In this document: piece by piece, positions 56,160 through 64,000 of the stretch
Numbering within the stretch: the stretch's first letter is position 1
Layout of the letters: every line of letters begins with the position of its first letter
Assembly: GCF_022921055.1 (NCBI RefSeq)
Contig: NZ_CP095061.1
Coordinates: 1,279,501-1,343,500 of the forward strand
Reading direction: 5' to 3'
DNA length: 64,000 nt
DNA from: Hymenobacter volaticus
Lineage (GTDB): Bacteria > Bacteroidota > Bacteroidia > Cytophagales > Hymenobacteraceae
Made by a program: the position numbers and the translations under genes
The notes under the pieces: generated by a model
Seen by the model: the letters and a program-made list of their open reading frames with translations, nothing else
The model's database searches: none
Told to the model about the DNA's origin: nothing

Positions 56160-56189
56160 CAAAGGTACACGACCAGGAAGAAGCAGCAA
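56160..56189 (-). promoter_or_regulatory. Bacteroidota-type promoter of marC gene
   Basis: On the minus strand TTG (56189-56187) and TACCTTTG (56167-56160) are separated by 19 nt, matching the consensus. The -7 motif ends 24 nt before the MarC start. Confidence 0.6.
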
Positions 56190-56274
56190 TTCAGGAAAAT
56201 GTTATGTTTGGTAGGTCAACCGTAAATCCGCGTCAGCGTACAGACGAGCATTCAACAGTCGACCTTCTATTTCT

Positions 56275-57513
56275 ATGGCGTGGTACTTGCAAAGTGCTAT
56301 TGCCGCCGCCTGCTCCTCGTTCTCACACACCTCTTATAGCCCACCCGTGCCCACACTCGACGCCCCTATCTGGATTCTGCTAGCGCATGGCCTTACGTTG
56401 CTGCTAGCCCTGCTGGCAGTGGTTGCTACTCTCTTGCCCCTGTTGCGTCAAACGGCATGGTGGATTCGCGTATTCGACTTTCCCCGCTTACAAATTGTGG
56501 GCGTGACGCTGCTAGTAGTGGCCGCAGCGTGGCTGCTCGGCTGGCACCAACTGCCGGGTTGGGCGGGGCTAGGGCTAATGACAGCACTCGGCGCGGTGGT
56601 GCTTTATCAAACGGTACGGATTTCGCCTTATACTCCCATCGTGAAAAAGCAGGTGGGCGATAGTACCCTGAAAGACGGGCAACGGCACATAAGCCTAGCC
56701 GTGATGAACGTGCTACAGTACAACAAGCACAGCGACATGGCATTACGTGTGCTTCAGCAAGTTGACCCCGACGTTATCATGGCAGTTGAGACCGACGAGT
56801 GGTGGCATGGCGAGTTGAAACCCTTGGAAAAAACACACCCGTATACCTGCCACGAACCCCTCGACAACACCTACGGGCTGCTGTTCTTTTCCCGGCTGCC
56901 TCTGGAAGGATGCCAAGTGAAATACCTGCTCGACGATGATGTGCCCTCGCTGCACACGCGCATCCAGTTGCCCGACGGCAAAACGTGGGTGCGCCTCTAC
57001 GGCCTACATCCCAAGCCGCCAGCACCCGCCGAATCTAAAACCAGTACCAAGCGCGATGCGGAATTGCTACTGGTAGGCAAGGAAATAAACGAGCACGAAG
57101 AGCCCACCATTGTTTTTGGGGACATGAACGATGTAGCCTGGTCGCACACGTCTGAATTGTTTCGGCGGATTAGTGGGCTCATGGACCCAAGGGTAGGCAG
57201 AGGCCTGCTTCCCACATTTCACGCCGATTACTTGGCTCTGCGCTGGCCCCTCGACCACGTATTTGTGTCGCCGGACTTCAAGGTCGATGACATTCAGCGT
57301 TTGCCTTACGTCGGCTCCGACCATTTTCCCATCTACATCAAGCTTAGCTACGAGCCTCAAGATAAGAAGGTGCAAGAAGAAAATGCCGAGCAAGCCGACG
57401 CCGACGACTACCAAGAAGCCAACGAAAAAATCCGGGAAGGCTTCGAAGAAGAAGTAGAGGAAGAATTGGAAGAGGCAACCACTGCTGAAGAGGGGAAAAA
57501 GGTGACAAGCTAA
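56275..57513 (+). CDS. Membrane-anchored endonuclease/exonuclease/phosphatase (EEP) family protein
   Basis: This 412-residue protein has two or three N-terminal hydrophobic helices (about residues 33-57 and 70-110) followed by an EEP domain. EEP landmarks are MNVLQYNKHSDMALRVLQ, a metal Glu in MAVETDEWW, a central VRLYGLHPKPP, IVFGDMNDVAWS, and the terminal GSDHFPIYIKL. These residues form the usual catalytic and metal sites, so it may hydrolyse phosphodiesters of nucleic acids or lipids, probably on the periplasmic side. The last 50 residues are strongly acidic (Glu-rich). The first 25 residues before the helix are unusual, so the start at 56275 is not certain. Confidence 0.82.
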   Translation: MAWYLQSAIAAACSSFSHTSYSPPVPTLDAPIWILLAHGLTLLLALLAVVATLLPLLRQTAWWIRVFDFPRLQIVGVTLLVVAAAWLLGWHQLPGWAGLGLMTALGAVVLYQTVRISPYTPIVKKQVGDSTLKDGQRHISLAVMNVLQYNKHSDMALRVLQQVDPDVIMAVETDEWWHGELKPLEKTHPYTCHEPLDNTYGLLFFSRLPLEGCQVKYLLDDDVPSLHTRIQLPDGKTWVRLYGLHPKPPAPAESKTSTKRDAELLLVGKEINEHEEPTIVFGDMNDVAWSHTSELFRRISGLMDPRVGRGLLPTFHADYLALRWPLDHVFVSPDFKVDDIQRLPYVGSDHFPIYIKLSYEPQDKKVQEENAEQADADDYQEANEKIREGFEEEVEEELEEATTAEEGKKVTS

Positions 57514-57533
57514 CCTTTCCCTTCACGCAATAA

Positions 57534-57568
57534 AAAAGGGCCGGAAGCTATATGCTTCCGGCCCTTTT
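57534..57568. terminator. Bidirectional hairpin terminator
   Basis: A perfect 15-bp stem AAAAGGGCCGGAAGC/GCTTCCGGCCCTTTT with a 5-nt loop lies between the convergent EEP and dnaK genes. Confidence 0.9.
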
Positions 57569-57588
57569 CACTTAGGTAAGAGCAACTA

Positions 57589-59535
57589 TTACTTGGTGCC
57601 TACTTCTTCGTAATCCACGTCGGTTACGTTGTCGTGAGGCTGACCTTGCTGGCCGTTGCCGTTTGGTTGACCACCACCGAAGGGGTTGCCACCGTCGGCG
57701 CCGGGCTGACCTTCGGCACCGCCTTGGGTAGCGGCATACATCTCTTGCGAGGCAGCCTGCCAAGCAGCGTTGATAGCCTCCATAGCGGTGTCAATCTGGC
57801 TGATGTCTTTGCTCTCGTGGGCCTTCTTGAGGTCGCCGAGGGCATTTTCAACAGCCGTCTTGTTACCAGCGCTCAGTTTGTCGCCGTACTCTTTCAACTG
57901 CTTCTCGGTCTGGAAAATCATCGAGTCAGCAGCGTTGATCTTGCTGATACGCTCGGTCTCTGCCTTGTCGGCTTCGGCGTTAGCAGCGGCTTCGTTGCGC
58001 ATCCGCTCGATGTCGGCGTCGGTGAGGCCCGACGAAGCTTCGATGCGGATTTTCTGCTCTTTGCCGGTGCCTTTATCCTTGGCCGATACGTGCAGGATGC
58101 CGTTGGCGTCAATGTCAAAGGTTACTTCGATTTGTGGAACGCCGCGAGGTGCTGGTGGAATCGAGTCGAGGTGGAAGCGGCCGATGGTGCGGTTCTGCGA
58201 AGCCAGCGGACGCTCGCCTTGCAACACGTGGATTTCCACCGAAGGCTGGTTGTCGGAAGCCGTCGAGAACGTCTCGGACTTTTTGGTAGGAATAGTCGTG
58301 TTCGACTCGATGAGCTTGGTCATTACGCCGCCCATGGTCTCGATACCCAACGAAAGCGGGGTCACGTCGAGCAGAAGCACGTCCTTCACTTCGCCGGTCA
58401 GTACACCACCTTGGATAGCAGCACCAATGGCCACTACTTCGTCGGGGTTTACACCTTTCGAAGGCTTCTTACCGAAGAACTTCTCTACTTCTTCTTGGAT
58501 GCGTGGAATGCGGGTCGAACCACCTACAAGGATAACCTCGTTGATATCCGACGTGCTCAAGCCAGCATCTTGCAGGGCTTTCTTCACCGGCTCCATCGAA
58601 CGACGAACCAGGTTGTCAGCCAACTGCTCGAACTTGGCACGGCTCAGTTTCACTACCAAGTGCTTGGGACCCGAAGCGGTAGCCGTTACGTAGGGCAAGT
58701 TGATTTCCGTCTCCGTCGACGAAGACAACTCTACTTTGGCTTTCTCAGCAGCTTCTTTCAAACGCTGAAGAGCCATAGCATCCTTGCGGAGGTCGAGGCC
58801 TTCGTTTTCGTTGGCGAACGTCTCGGCCAAGAAGTTGATGATTACTTGGTCGAAGTCGTCACCACCGAGGTGAGTGTCACCGTTGGTAGACAGTACTTCG
58901 AACACACCGTCGCCGAGCTCCAGGATGGAAATATCAAAGGTACCACCGCCAAGGTCGTACACGGCAATCTTCTGGTCGGTGTGCTTCTTATCGAGGCCGT
59001 ATGCCAAGGCAGCGGCAGTAGGCTCGTTGATGATGCGTTTTACGTCAAGACCCGCAATGGCGCCGGCTTCTTTGGTAGCTTGGCGCTGCGCGTCGTTGAA
59101 GTAAGCAGGTACCGTAATAACGGCTTCCGTTACAGTCTGACCGAGATAGTCTTCAGCGGTTTGCTTCATTTTCTGAAGCACCATAGCCGAAATCTCCTGC
59201 GGGGTGTACTGACGGTCGCCAATCTTCACGGCCACCGTGTTATTAGAACCGCGCTCTAGCGCGTAGGATACGTTTTTAGCCTCTTCAGTCACTTCGCCAA
59301 AGGCACGGCCCATGAAGCGTTTGATGGACTGAATGGTATTCGTAGGGTTGGTAATGGCTTGACGTTTTGCCGGGTCACCGACTTTCCGCTCGCCCTTACC
59401 GTTGTCTAGGAAAGCCACAATTGACGGAGTCGTCCGCCGGCCTTCGCTGTTCGGAATTACCACCGGCTCGTTGCCTTCCATTACGGCCACGCACGAGTTG
59501 GTGGTTCCGAGGTCAATACCGATTATTTTGCCCAT
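57589..59535 (-). CDS. dnaK: Molecular chaperone DnaK (Hsp70)
   Basis: This 648-residue protein has the full Hsp70 layout. The ATPase domain starts [20 protein letters not shown] and contains [17 protein letters not shown] and [13 protein letters not shown], followed by the linker [13 protein letters not shown], the substrate-binding domain and a helical lid. The tail is Gly/Gln/Asn-rich ([10 protein letters not shown]) and ends in VDYEEVGTK rather than EEVD. It works with DnaJ and GrpE, whose genes are not adjacent. The upstream gap has a small palindrome (59642-59654) that may be regulatory. Confidence 0.99.
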   Translation of the reverse strand: MGKIIGIDLGTTNSCVAVMEGNEPVVIPNSEGRRTTPSIVAFLDNGKGERKVGDPAKRQAITNPTNTIQSIKRFMGRAFGEVTEEAKNVSYALERGSNNTVAVKIGDRQYTPQEISAMVLQKMKQTAEDYLGQTVTEAVITVPAYFNDAQRQATKEAGAIAGLDVKRIINEPTAAALAYGLDKKHTDQKIAVYDLGGGTFDISILELGDGVFEVLSTNGDTHLGGDDFDQVIINFLAETFANENEGLDLRKDAMALQRLKEAAEKAKVELSSSTETEINLPYVTATASGPKHLVVKLSRAKFEQLADNLVRRSMEPVKKALQDAGLSTSDINEVILVGGSTRIPRIQEEVEKFFGKKPSKGVNPDEVVAIGAAIQGGVLTGEVKDVLLLDVTPLSLGIETMGGVMTKLIESNTTIPTKKSETFSTASDNQPSVEIHVLQGERPLASQNRTIGRFHLDSIPPAPRGVPQIEVTFDIDANGILHVSAKDKGTGKEQKIRIEASSGLTDADIERMRNEAAANAEADKAETERISKINAADSMIFQTEKQLKEYGDKLSAGNKTAVENALGDLKKAHESKDISQIDTAMEAINAAWQAASQEMYAATQGGAEGQPGADGGNPFGGGQPNGNGQQGQPHDNVTDVDYEEVGTK

Positions 59536-59641
59536 TTGGATGGTTGTTATGTAGTAAGTTGAGGTGTCAGGTTGTAGCTGCGATTCATTCGCACGGGGGA
59601 ATTACAAGGCTCGTACCAGCCCCGGCAAATGCCTTTATTTG

Positions 59642-59654
59642 TGACAGATTGTCA
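59642..59654 (-). promoter_or_regulatory. TGACA-N3-TGTCA palindrome upstream of dnaK
   Basis: The palindrome lies about 107-119 nt before the dnaK ATG. Its role is unknown; an operator or heat-shock element is possible. No TAnnTTTG motif is clear beside it. Confidence 0.35.
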
Positions 59655-59767
59655 TTTTTGAAGGTGCTCCGTGTGAACTGTCCGACGGACTGACTTCTAC
59701 AATTCTTTAAGACGCAGGATATTCTGCCAGGCGGACAGGCTATAGAGCGACTAGTGCAAGCGCCGTA

Positions 59768-60727
59768 TTATTGTTTCGCTAAAAACCCCGCCACCGTCTG
59801 CTCCCACAGTTGCTTGTTTTTGCGCCAATAGGGCTCGTGGCCGGAATCTGGAAAGTCCTGACGTTGCTTGGGGCCGCGCAGATTCGCGGAAATGGCATCA
59901 GTTTCTTGGCGCGTCACGCGCGGGTCAGCTTCGCCCCACATGAGCAGGGTAGGCGTGCTGATGTTGGTGGCGAAGTGCGTGGCATCTAAATCAAACGCCC
60001 AAAAGTTGTTTTGCACCCCACCCCAAAACACGAGCAGGTTGGCCAGCGGGAATGGCGGCACGTGCATGGATTGGAAACGGTTGGAGGCAGTTTCAAGCAT
60101 GCTGCCGTAGGGACACTCCACGAGGTTGGCCGTTGGGCGCACTCCTAGTTCGCTTTCAGCCCGCAGAATAGCCTCGGCGCCCATGGAGTTGCCGTAAAGC
60201 ATTACCGGACCTGGTCGGCGTTGCAGCCAGCGCGTCACGGCGGCCACGTCGGCGGCTTCATGGTGGCCAACAGTGCAGATGTTGCCCGTAGAGCCGCCGT
60301 TACCGGCAAAGTCGGTAAGCAGCACGGAGTAACCGAGGCGCCGGAAGTAGGCGGCTTCGGTCAGGAGCTTGCTTTTACAACTGGCGTAGCCATGAAACAG
60401 CGCCACCGTGCCTCGCGGGCGCGGCACCGGACCATACCACGCCTCCAGACGCCCATTGGCACTGTTGAGGTATAGCGTACGGTACGGGAAAGCCGGAACG
60501 GCCTGATTGCGGGGCTTAGGGTTTTTGATTCCCGTGAGCAAAATACCAACTTTCTGCAGCGGCGTTAGTTGCTCGGGGTTATCGGTGTGGGCGCCTGCTT
60601 CCGTGGTAAAATGCGTGAAGCGCCAAGCATGGAAAAACGCCACCGCGTTTACAAGCACAAACCCCAACGCCGCCAGCAACAACAGTTGCCGGAAGCGCCA
60701 GGGTTTGCGCGAAGAAACTTTATGCAT
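59768..60727 (-). CDS. Membrane-anchored alpha/beta hydrolase
   Basis: This 319-residue protein has an N-terminal membrane anchor (FRQLLLLAALGFVLVNAVAFF) and an alpha/beta-hydrolase fold. The oxyanion region is ALFHGYASCKSK, the nucleophile elbow YGNSMGAEA with catalytic Ser (around residue 178), a later Asp in WGEADPRV, and His in DSGHEPYW. This BAAT/serine aminopeptidase-like set is complete. The substrate is unknown. Its ATG overlaps the stop of the RluE-like gene (TAATG), so the two are translationally coupled. Confidence 0.88.
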   Translation of the reverse strand: MHKVSSRKPWRFRQLLLLAALGFVLVNAVAFFHAWRFTHFTTEAGAHTDNPEQLTPLQKVGILLTGIKNPKPRNQAVPAFPYRTLYLNSANGRLEAWYGPVPRPRGTVALFHGYASCKSKLLTEAAYFRRLGYSVLLTDFAGNGGSTGNICTVGHHEAADVAAVTRWLQRRPGPVMLYGNSMGAEAILRAESELGVRPTANLVECPYGSMLETASNRFQSMHVPPFPLANLLVFWGGVQNNFWAFDLDATHFATNISTPTLLMWGEADPRVTRQETDAISANLRGPKQRQDFPDSGHEPYWRKNKQLWEQTVAGFLAKQ

Positions 60728-61686
60728 TAGCCGCGTCCGTTACGGCCGCTGCCAGTTGGGCCTGGCTTACGTCCGGCGCCACCCCGGCTTTCTGGACCCG
60801 CACTGCCACGTCCGGCCGACTTAGGGCCAGGCTTGCTGCCGGTTTTGCCGGGCGTTGTTGGTTTGCCACCAACTGGTTTGCCAGTAGGTGTCGCCTTAAA
60901 AGTGCCGCCACTGCTATTGCGGCCCGAGCCCCGGGTGCCAGCCGAGCGAGTATCGCCGCCCGTGGCTTTTGCGTTGCTGGCTCCGCCAAAACCGCCGCGG
61001 CTGTAACCGCCCGCACTGTTCTTTCCTGGCTTGGCGCTAGCCGGACGAATGCCGCCGGGCCAGAAGGTCTCGGATTTGCCGGGAGTTTTGAAAGTGCCAG
61101 CTGCCGCCGTTTGAGCAGCCATGTCTTCTTTCAGCGTCTGTACTTCCGGGTCGGTTAGCTCGCGCCATTTGCCGGGAGCTAGGTTTTCCACGCGCAAGTC
61201 GGCGATGCCTACGCGCACGAGGCGCAGGGTGGGGAAGCCCACGGCGGCCGTCATCTTGCGCACTTGGCGGTTCATGCCCTGCGAAATTGTTATTTCAATC
61301 CAACTGGTGGGGATATTGGCCCGAAAGCGAACGGGCTTGCTGCGAGGCCATAGCTCCGTGTCGTTGGGTAGCAAACGGGCTTCGGCGGGGGAGGTGAAGC
61401 CGCTCTTGATGTCTACGCCGCGGCGCAGTGTTTCGAGAGCTTCTTCAGTGGGGATGCCTTCCACTTGCACCCAATAGGTCTTGGCTACCTTGAAACGAGG
61501 CTCGGAAAGACGGTGCTGAAGCTGCTTGTCGTCAGTGAGGAGCACGAGGCCCTCCGAGTCGAAATCCAGCCGCCCGACTGGATAAATATTAGGTATGGCC
61601 ACGAAGTCCTTGAGCGTGGCGCGGCCTTGCTCATCGGTGAATTGCGTGAGGACTTCGTAGGGTTTGTTGACCAGAATGTAGCGCAT
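60727..61686 (-). CDS. rluE: RluE-like 23S rRNA pseudouridine synthase with long disordered tail
   Basis: This 319-residue protein has a pseudouridine synthase domain in the first ~190 residues. It begins LVNKPYEVLTQFTDEQGR, as in E. coli RluE, and carries the catalytic Asp in GRLDFDSEGLVLLT, the VQVEGIPTEEALETLRRGV block, and GMNRQVRKMTAAVGFPTLRL. RluE acts on the 23S rRNA peptidyl-transferase region. It has no S4 domain. The last 115 residues are Gly, Lys, Ser, Pro and Arg repeats, likely disordered and RNA-binding. The stop overlaps the next gene's start. A TACCTTTG motif ends 5 nt before the ATG. Confidence 0.88.
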   Translation of the reverse strand: MRYILVNKPYEVLTQFTDEQGRATLKDFVAIPNIYPVGRLDFDSEGLVLLTDDKQLQHRLSEPRFKVAKTYWVQVEGIPTEEALETLRRGVDIKSGFTSPAEARLLPNDTELWPRSKPVRFRANIPTSWIEITISQGMNRQVRKMTAAVGFPTLRLVRVGIADLRVENLAPGKWRELTDPEVQTLKEDMAAQTAAAGTFKTPGKSETFWPGGIRPASAKPGKNSAGGYSRGGFGGASNAKATGGDTRSAGTRGSGRNSSGGTFKATPTGKPVGGKPTTPGKTGSKPGPKSAGRGSAGPESRGGAGRKPGPTGSGRNGRG

Positions 61687-61690
61687 GACA

Positions 61691-61698
61691 CAAAGGTA
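61691..61698 (-). promoter_or_regulatory. -7 element (TACCTTTG) abutting RluE-like gene start
   Basis: TACCTTTG on the minus strand ends 5 nt before the ATG, so the mRNA may be leaderless. No -33 TTG was seen at normal spacing. Confidence 0.4.
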
Positions 61699-61763
61699 CG
61701 CGGCTTGCGGGCGTTTTGCTGTTTTCCGGTAATTTCCAGTTGGTGGCCGTTGCCATACCAGCC

Positions 61764-61860
61764 GTCATGCTGAGCGCAGCCGAAGCATCTCGCTATTGTG
61801 GTAAAACTAATAGCATTGCAACGTCAGCACGCGAGATGCTTCAGCTGCGCTCAGCATGAC
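61764..61860. repeat. Long palindromic repeat (GTCATGCTGAGC family)
   Basis: Two 30-nt arms (61764-61793 and 61831-61860) are complementary at 29 of 30 positions around a 37-nt spacer. The arms start with GTCATGCTGAGC and contain GAAGCATCTCG. It occupies the gap between the RluE-like and MBL genes. Confidence 0.85.
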
Positions 61861-61956
61861 AGTACTTCTACAACTTTAGCATGTGAGTCGTGATGCTTCA
61901 ATCCCGGCTGCGCTTGCGCATAGCAGGGCCCTTCGATCAACCTTATGCGCTTCTGC

Positions 61957-63089
61957 TTACTGTACTTGCCGCCACCACGGTGAGCTAGGCAAGGGCCCGC
62001 TGCCTACCACGACAGGTTCGCCGAGCCTAGGAGTGGTGACGGGCATCTGCAACCGCATGGCCGCGGCGGTGGCCCGCTCGATGGGGTCGGTCCAAGCGTG
62101 GTTAGCTTCGGTGAAAGCCGCCCAATGAACGGGTAGCATCACCTTTCCGCGTACGTCAACGGCGGCTTGCACGCTCTGCTCGGGCATCATATGGATTTGG
62201 GACCATTGCTGGTCATATTGGCCGCATTCTATTAAGGCCAGATCAAAGGGACCGTGGGCGGCACCAATAGCCTTAAAGTGCGGGCTATACCCCCCGTCGC
62301 CGCTATAGAAAACCCGCTTGGAATCCGATTTAAGCACCCACGAGCTCCATAGTGTGGAATTGCGGTTGGTGAGGCCGCGGCCCGAGAAGTGGCGGCTGGG
62401 CGTGCACACCACCGTGAGGCCGGGCAGCTTGGCTTCGTCGCCCCAATTCATTTCGGTGATGCGCTCCGGCGCTACGCCCCACTTGCGCAGGTGCGGACCA
62501 ATGCCCAAGGGCACGTAGAAGTGAGCGACTTTGCTTTTGATGCGCCGGATGGTTTGGTAGTCGAGGTGGTCGTAGTGGTCGTGCGAAATAAGCACGGCGT
62601 CGATGGGCGGTAACTGCTCGGGCGTGATGGGCAGCGTGGCATTGTAGCGGGGAGGGGTTAGCCAGGCGCTGGGTCCAAGGTCAATGCTGAGCATGGGGTC
62701 AAACAAGATGTTTTTGCCGGCCAATTCCACCAAGCTAGCCGAGTGGCCAAACCACGTCACGCGCAACAAGTCCGGCGATTTGCGCACGATGCTGAGCGAA
62801 TCTAGTTGCTGCATGGGCAGCGGGCCCAGTGGGCGTGCGTTGGGTTCTTTGTGGAACAGAAACTTCCACAGCACCTTCACCATGCTGCCCCCGTCAGCTC
62901 AACGGTCGGGACCAAGTTCACAAACTCGCCGTCCTGGTAGTGCCCCGACTTGGCGTATACCTGTTTGTCGGCCTTGGTGGGCTTGCCACCAAACTCGGGG
63001 CTGATGCTCATAAAAGCTACCGCAGCCACTAGTAAAACGCCAACCATGCTGCTCGTTGCCATGAAAAAGGTCTTTACTGGTTTCCTCAT
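61957..63089 (-). CDS. MBL-fold metallo-hydrolase, apparent frameshift
   Basis: Two frames join into a 377-residue protein if one base is restored in the CCCCC run at 62888-62892 (GGGGG on the coding strand). The N-terminus is MRKPVKTFFMATSSMVGVLL, a membrane anchor, then ISPEFGGKPTKADKQVYAKS, the expected lead for this family. The second frame carries the metal motif SHDHYDHLD, RVTWFGHSASLVEL, SRHFSGRG and YSGDGGYSPHF. It resembles NAPE-phospholipase D-like hydrolases. Its ATG overlaps the stop of the upstream gene as ATGA, so the pair is probably one operon. Confidence 0.85.
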
Positions 63090-63766
63090 GAACCCTTGGC
63101 CACTTTGCCGTGGGCTAGTGCCACCATATCGCGCACTTCCAATATCGATTTGGGGTAGCCTTCCTGCGTTGCCTTTATCATCGCCACGCCCACTTCGCTC
63201 ATGGTAGATACCAGGTTAGGGGTCAGTCTTCGCATAATCGGGTACAGCCAGCCTAAATATTTGTAGAGCTTCAGCACGTTGCGCTGGCCCGGCGTAGCCC
63301 GCATAAAACCCGGCCGGAACATATAGGCGTGCCGGAACGGAAGGCGCAGCAGCGCGTTTTCGGTGCGGCCTTTCACGCGGGCCCAATGCTGGGCGCTTTT
63401 CTCACGACTATCAGTACCCGCACCGGACACAAACACAAAGGTCATGTTCGGATTGAGGCGCACCAGCGTTTCGGCTACGTGCAGCGTGGCGTCGTAGGTG
63501 ATACGCTCGTACTCCGGCTTGCTTAGGCCTACCGACGAGACCCCCGCGCAATAAAAGCAGGCGTTGTAGCCCACAAGCTGGTCTTCAATACCCGCTAGGT
63601 TCTGGAAATCGGCATGCAGTACTTCCTTTACTTTTGGGTGCACGATGCCATTGGCGCGGCGGCCGAGCACCAAAATCTGTTCTACCTCGGGGTTGCGGAG
63701 GCATTCGAGTAGCACGCCTTCGCCTACCATACCAGTAGCGCCCGTTATAATAACTCGTAGTTTCAT
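63086..63766 (-). CDS. NAD(P)-binding Rossmann protein (SDR/atypical epimerase)
   Basis: This 226-residue protein has the dinucleotide-binding start VIITGATGMVGEGVLLECL and the atypical SDR pattern. The segments ACFYCAGVSSVGL, FVFVSGAGTDSREKS and HAYMFRPGFMRATPG suggest a NAD(P)H-binding family related to HTATIP2/TIP30 proteins. The Tyr-x3-Lys catalytic pair of classical SDRs is not visible. It has no signal peptide. The stop overlaps the start of the MBL gene. Confidence 0.85.
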   Translation of the reverse strand: MKLRVIITGATGMVGEGVLLECLRNPEVEQILVLGRRANGIVHPKVKEVLHADFQNLAGIEDQLVGYNACFYCAGVSSVGLSKPEYERITYDATLHVAETLVRLNPNMTFVFVSGAGTDSREKSAQHWARVKGRTENALLRLPFRHAYMFRPGFMRATPGQRNVLKLYKYLGWLYPIMRRLTPNLVSTMSEVGVAMIKATQEGYPKSILEVRDMVALAHGKVAKGS

Positions 63767-63879
63767 AGAATGGCTGAGTGAGTCAGGAGTAAGGACGCAC
63801 TACGGCCGTTTCTACTTTAATTGCTTCGCGGATATTTGTAGTTGGCTTGGTTAATAACTGAATCATTATTTGCTCCACA

Positions 63880-63982
63880 GTCATGCTGAGCTTGACGAAG
63901 CATCTCGTGCGAATCGTTGAGTTAGTTTGGCAGCCTCAGCACGCGAGATGCTTCGGCTTCGTTGCACTGCGCTCAGCATGAC
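63880..63982. repeat. Long palindromic repeat (GTCATGCTGAGC family)
   Basis: The left arm GTCATGCTGAGC..CGAAGCATCTCG (63880-63911) pairs with GCGAGATGCTTCG and GCTCAGCATGAC (63941-63982). The right arm has about 10 extra bases before the terminal block. It is close kin of the repeat at 61764-61860. Confidence 0.8.
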
Positions 63983-64000
63983 GTTCTGGTGGATCGTGAT

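Noticed and set aside
57634..59259. Very long open frame on the plus strand opposite dnaK.
   Set aside because: It is the antisense shadow of a highly biased gene; its product has no domain similarity, and dnaK is unmistakable on the other strand.
3445..63982. CRISPR array or insertion sequence explanation for the GTCATGCTGAGC repeats.
   Set aside because: Copies are isolated palindromes without regular spacers, and there is no transposase or cas gene in the window.

Overview
The window looks like ordinary chromosomal DNA of a Bacteroidota bacterium, most likely a member of the Cytophagales close to Hymenobacter. Two secreted proteins carry type IX secretion C-terminal sorting domains. Several promoters fit the Bacteroidota TTG-N18..21-TAnnTTTG pattern. 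Many genes belong to Bacteroidota-typical families: a DUF2911 protein, M61 and M1 peptidases, an ExbD with the Bacteroidota signature, a long GAF protein, a MarR/YceI pair and an Ask_Ect-like aspartokinase. There is no rRNA operon, prophage, transposase, CRISPR array or recognisable defence island. One tRNA gene, tRNA-Leu(CAG), is present.

Layout. 0-6.4 kb holds small housekeeping and unknown genes: acyl-CoA-binding protein, CDGSH protein, GNAT, deoxynucleoside kinase, DUF2461, a MOSC protein and, after an AT-rich gene-poor gap, DUF805. 6.4-15.6 kb holds a subtilisin, a sorting-domain protein, a PIG-L deacetylase / 43-residue membrane protein / sodium-solute symporter cluster, and DUF2911. 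15.6-24.9 kb is almost entirely minus strand: orphan ExbD, YcxB-like, cation efflux, MsbA-like ABC exporter, TonB-C protein, second symporter, metallo-beta-lactamase-fold hydrolase and two unknown proteins. 25-34.9 kb has an MFS exporter, an M61 peptidase, a methyltransferase, two PAP2 phosphatases flanking tRNA-Leu, a GAF protein, a lipoprotein and a second sorting-domain protein. 35-43.4 kb has an sce7726-type putative nuclease, DNA polymerase IV, a dicarboxylate carrier, a dipeptide epimerase, MarR-YceI and a lipoprotein. 43.7-51.4 kb is a plus-strand run: clpS, recR, aspartokinase, a glycosyltransferase fusion, an aminotransferase and a heptose-phosphate kinase. 51.4-64 kb has an M1-like peptidase, a polytopic membrane protein, hemE, MarC, a membrane-anchored EEP hydrolase, dnaK, an alpha/beta hydrolase, an RluE-like synthase and an MBL-fold / NAD(P)-binding gene pair.

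The most striking global property is that at least nine genes read as two overlapping frames that join perfectly if one G (or C) is restored in a short G/C run. The ten sites all have the same sign and base type, which points to a base-calling or assembly defect rather than gene decay. These genes are annotated here as single, probably intact genes carrying an apparent frameshift.

Other points of interest are long palindromic intergenic repeats (GTCATGCTGAGC... and GTCATTCCGACG...), a glycosyltransferase fused to a degenerate sugar-phosphate transferase, a possible two-subunit symporter next to a deacetylase, a candidate PD-(D/E)XK nuclease with a very basic tail, and three genes whose promoter -7 motif lies only 5-7 nt before the start codon and which may therefore be leaderless. 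No complete undescribed system is evident; the candidates are single genes or gene pairs.
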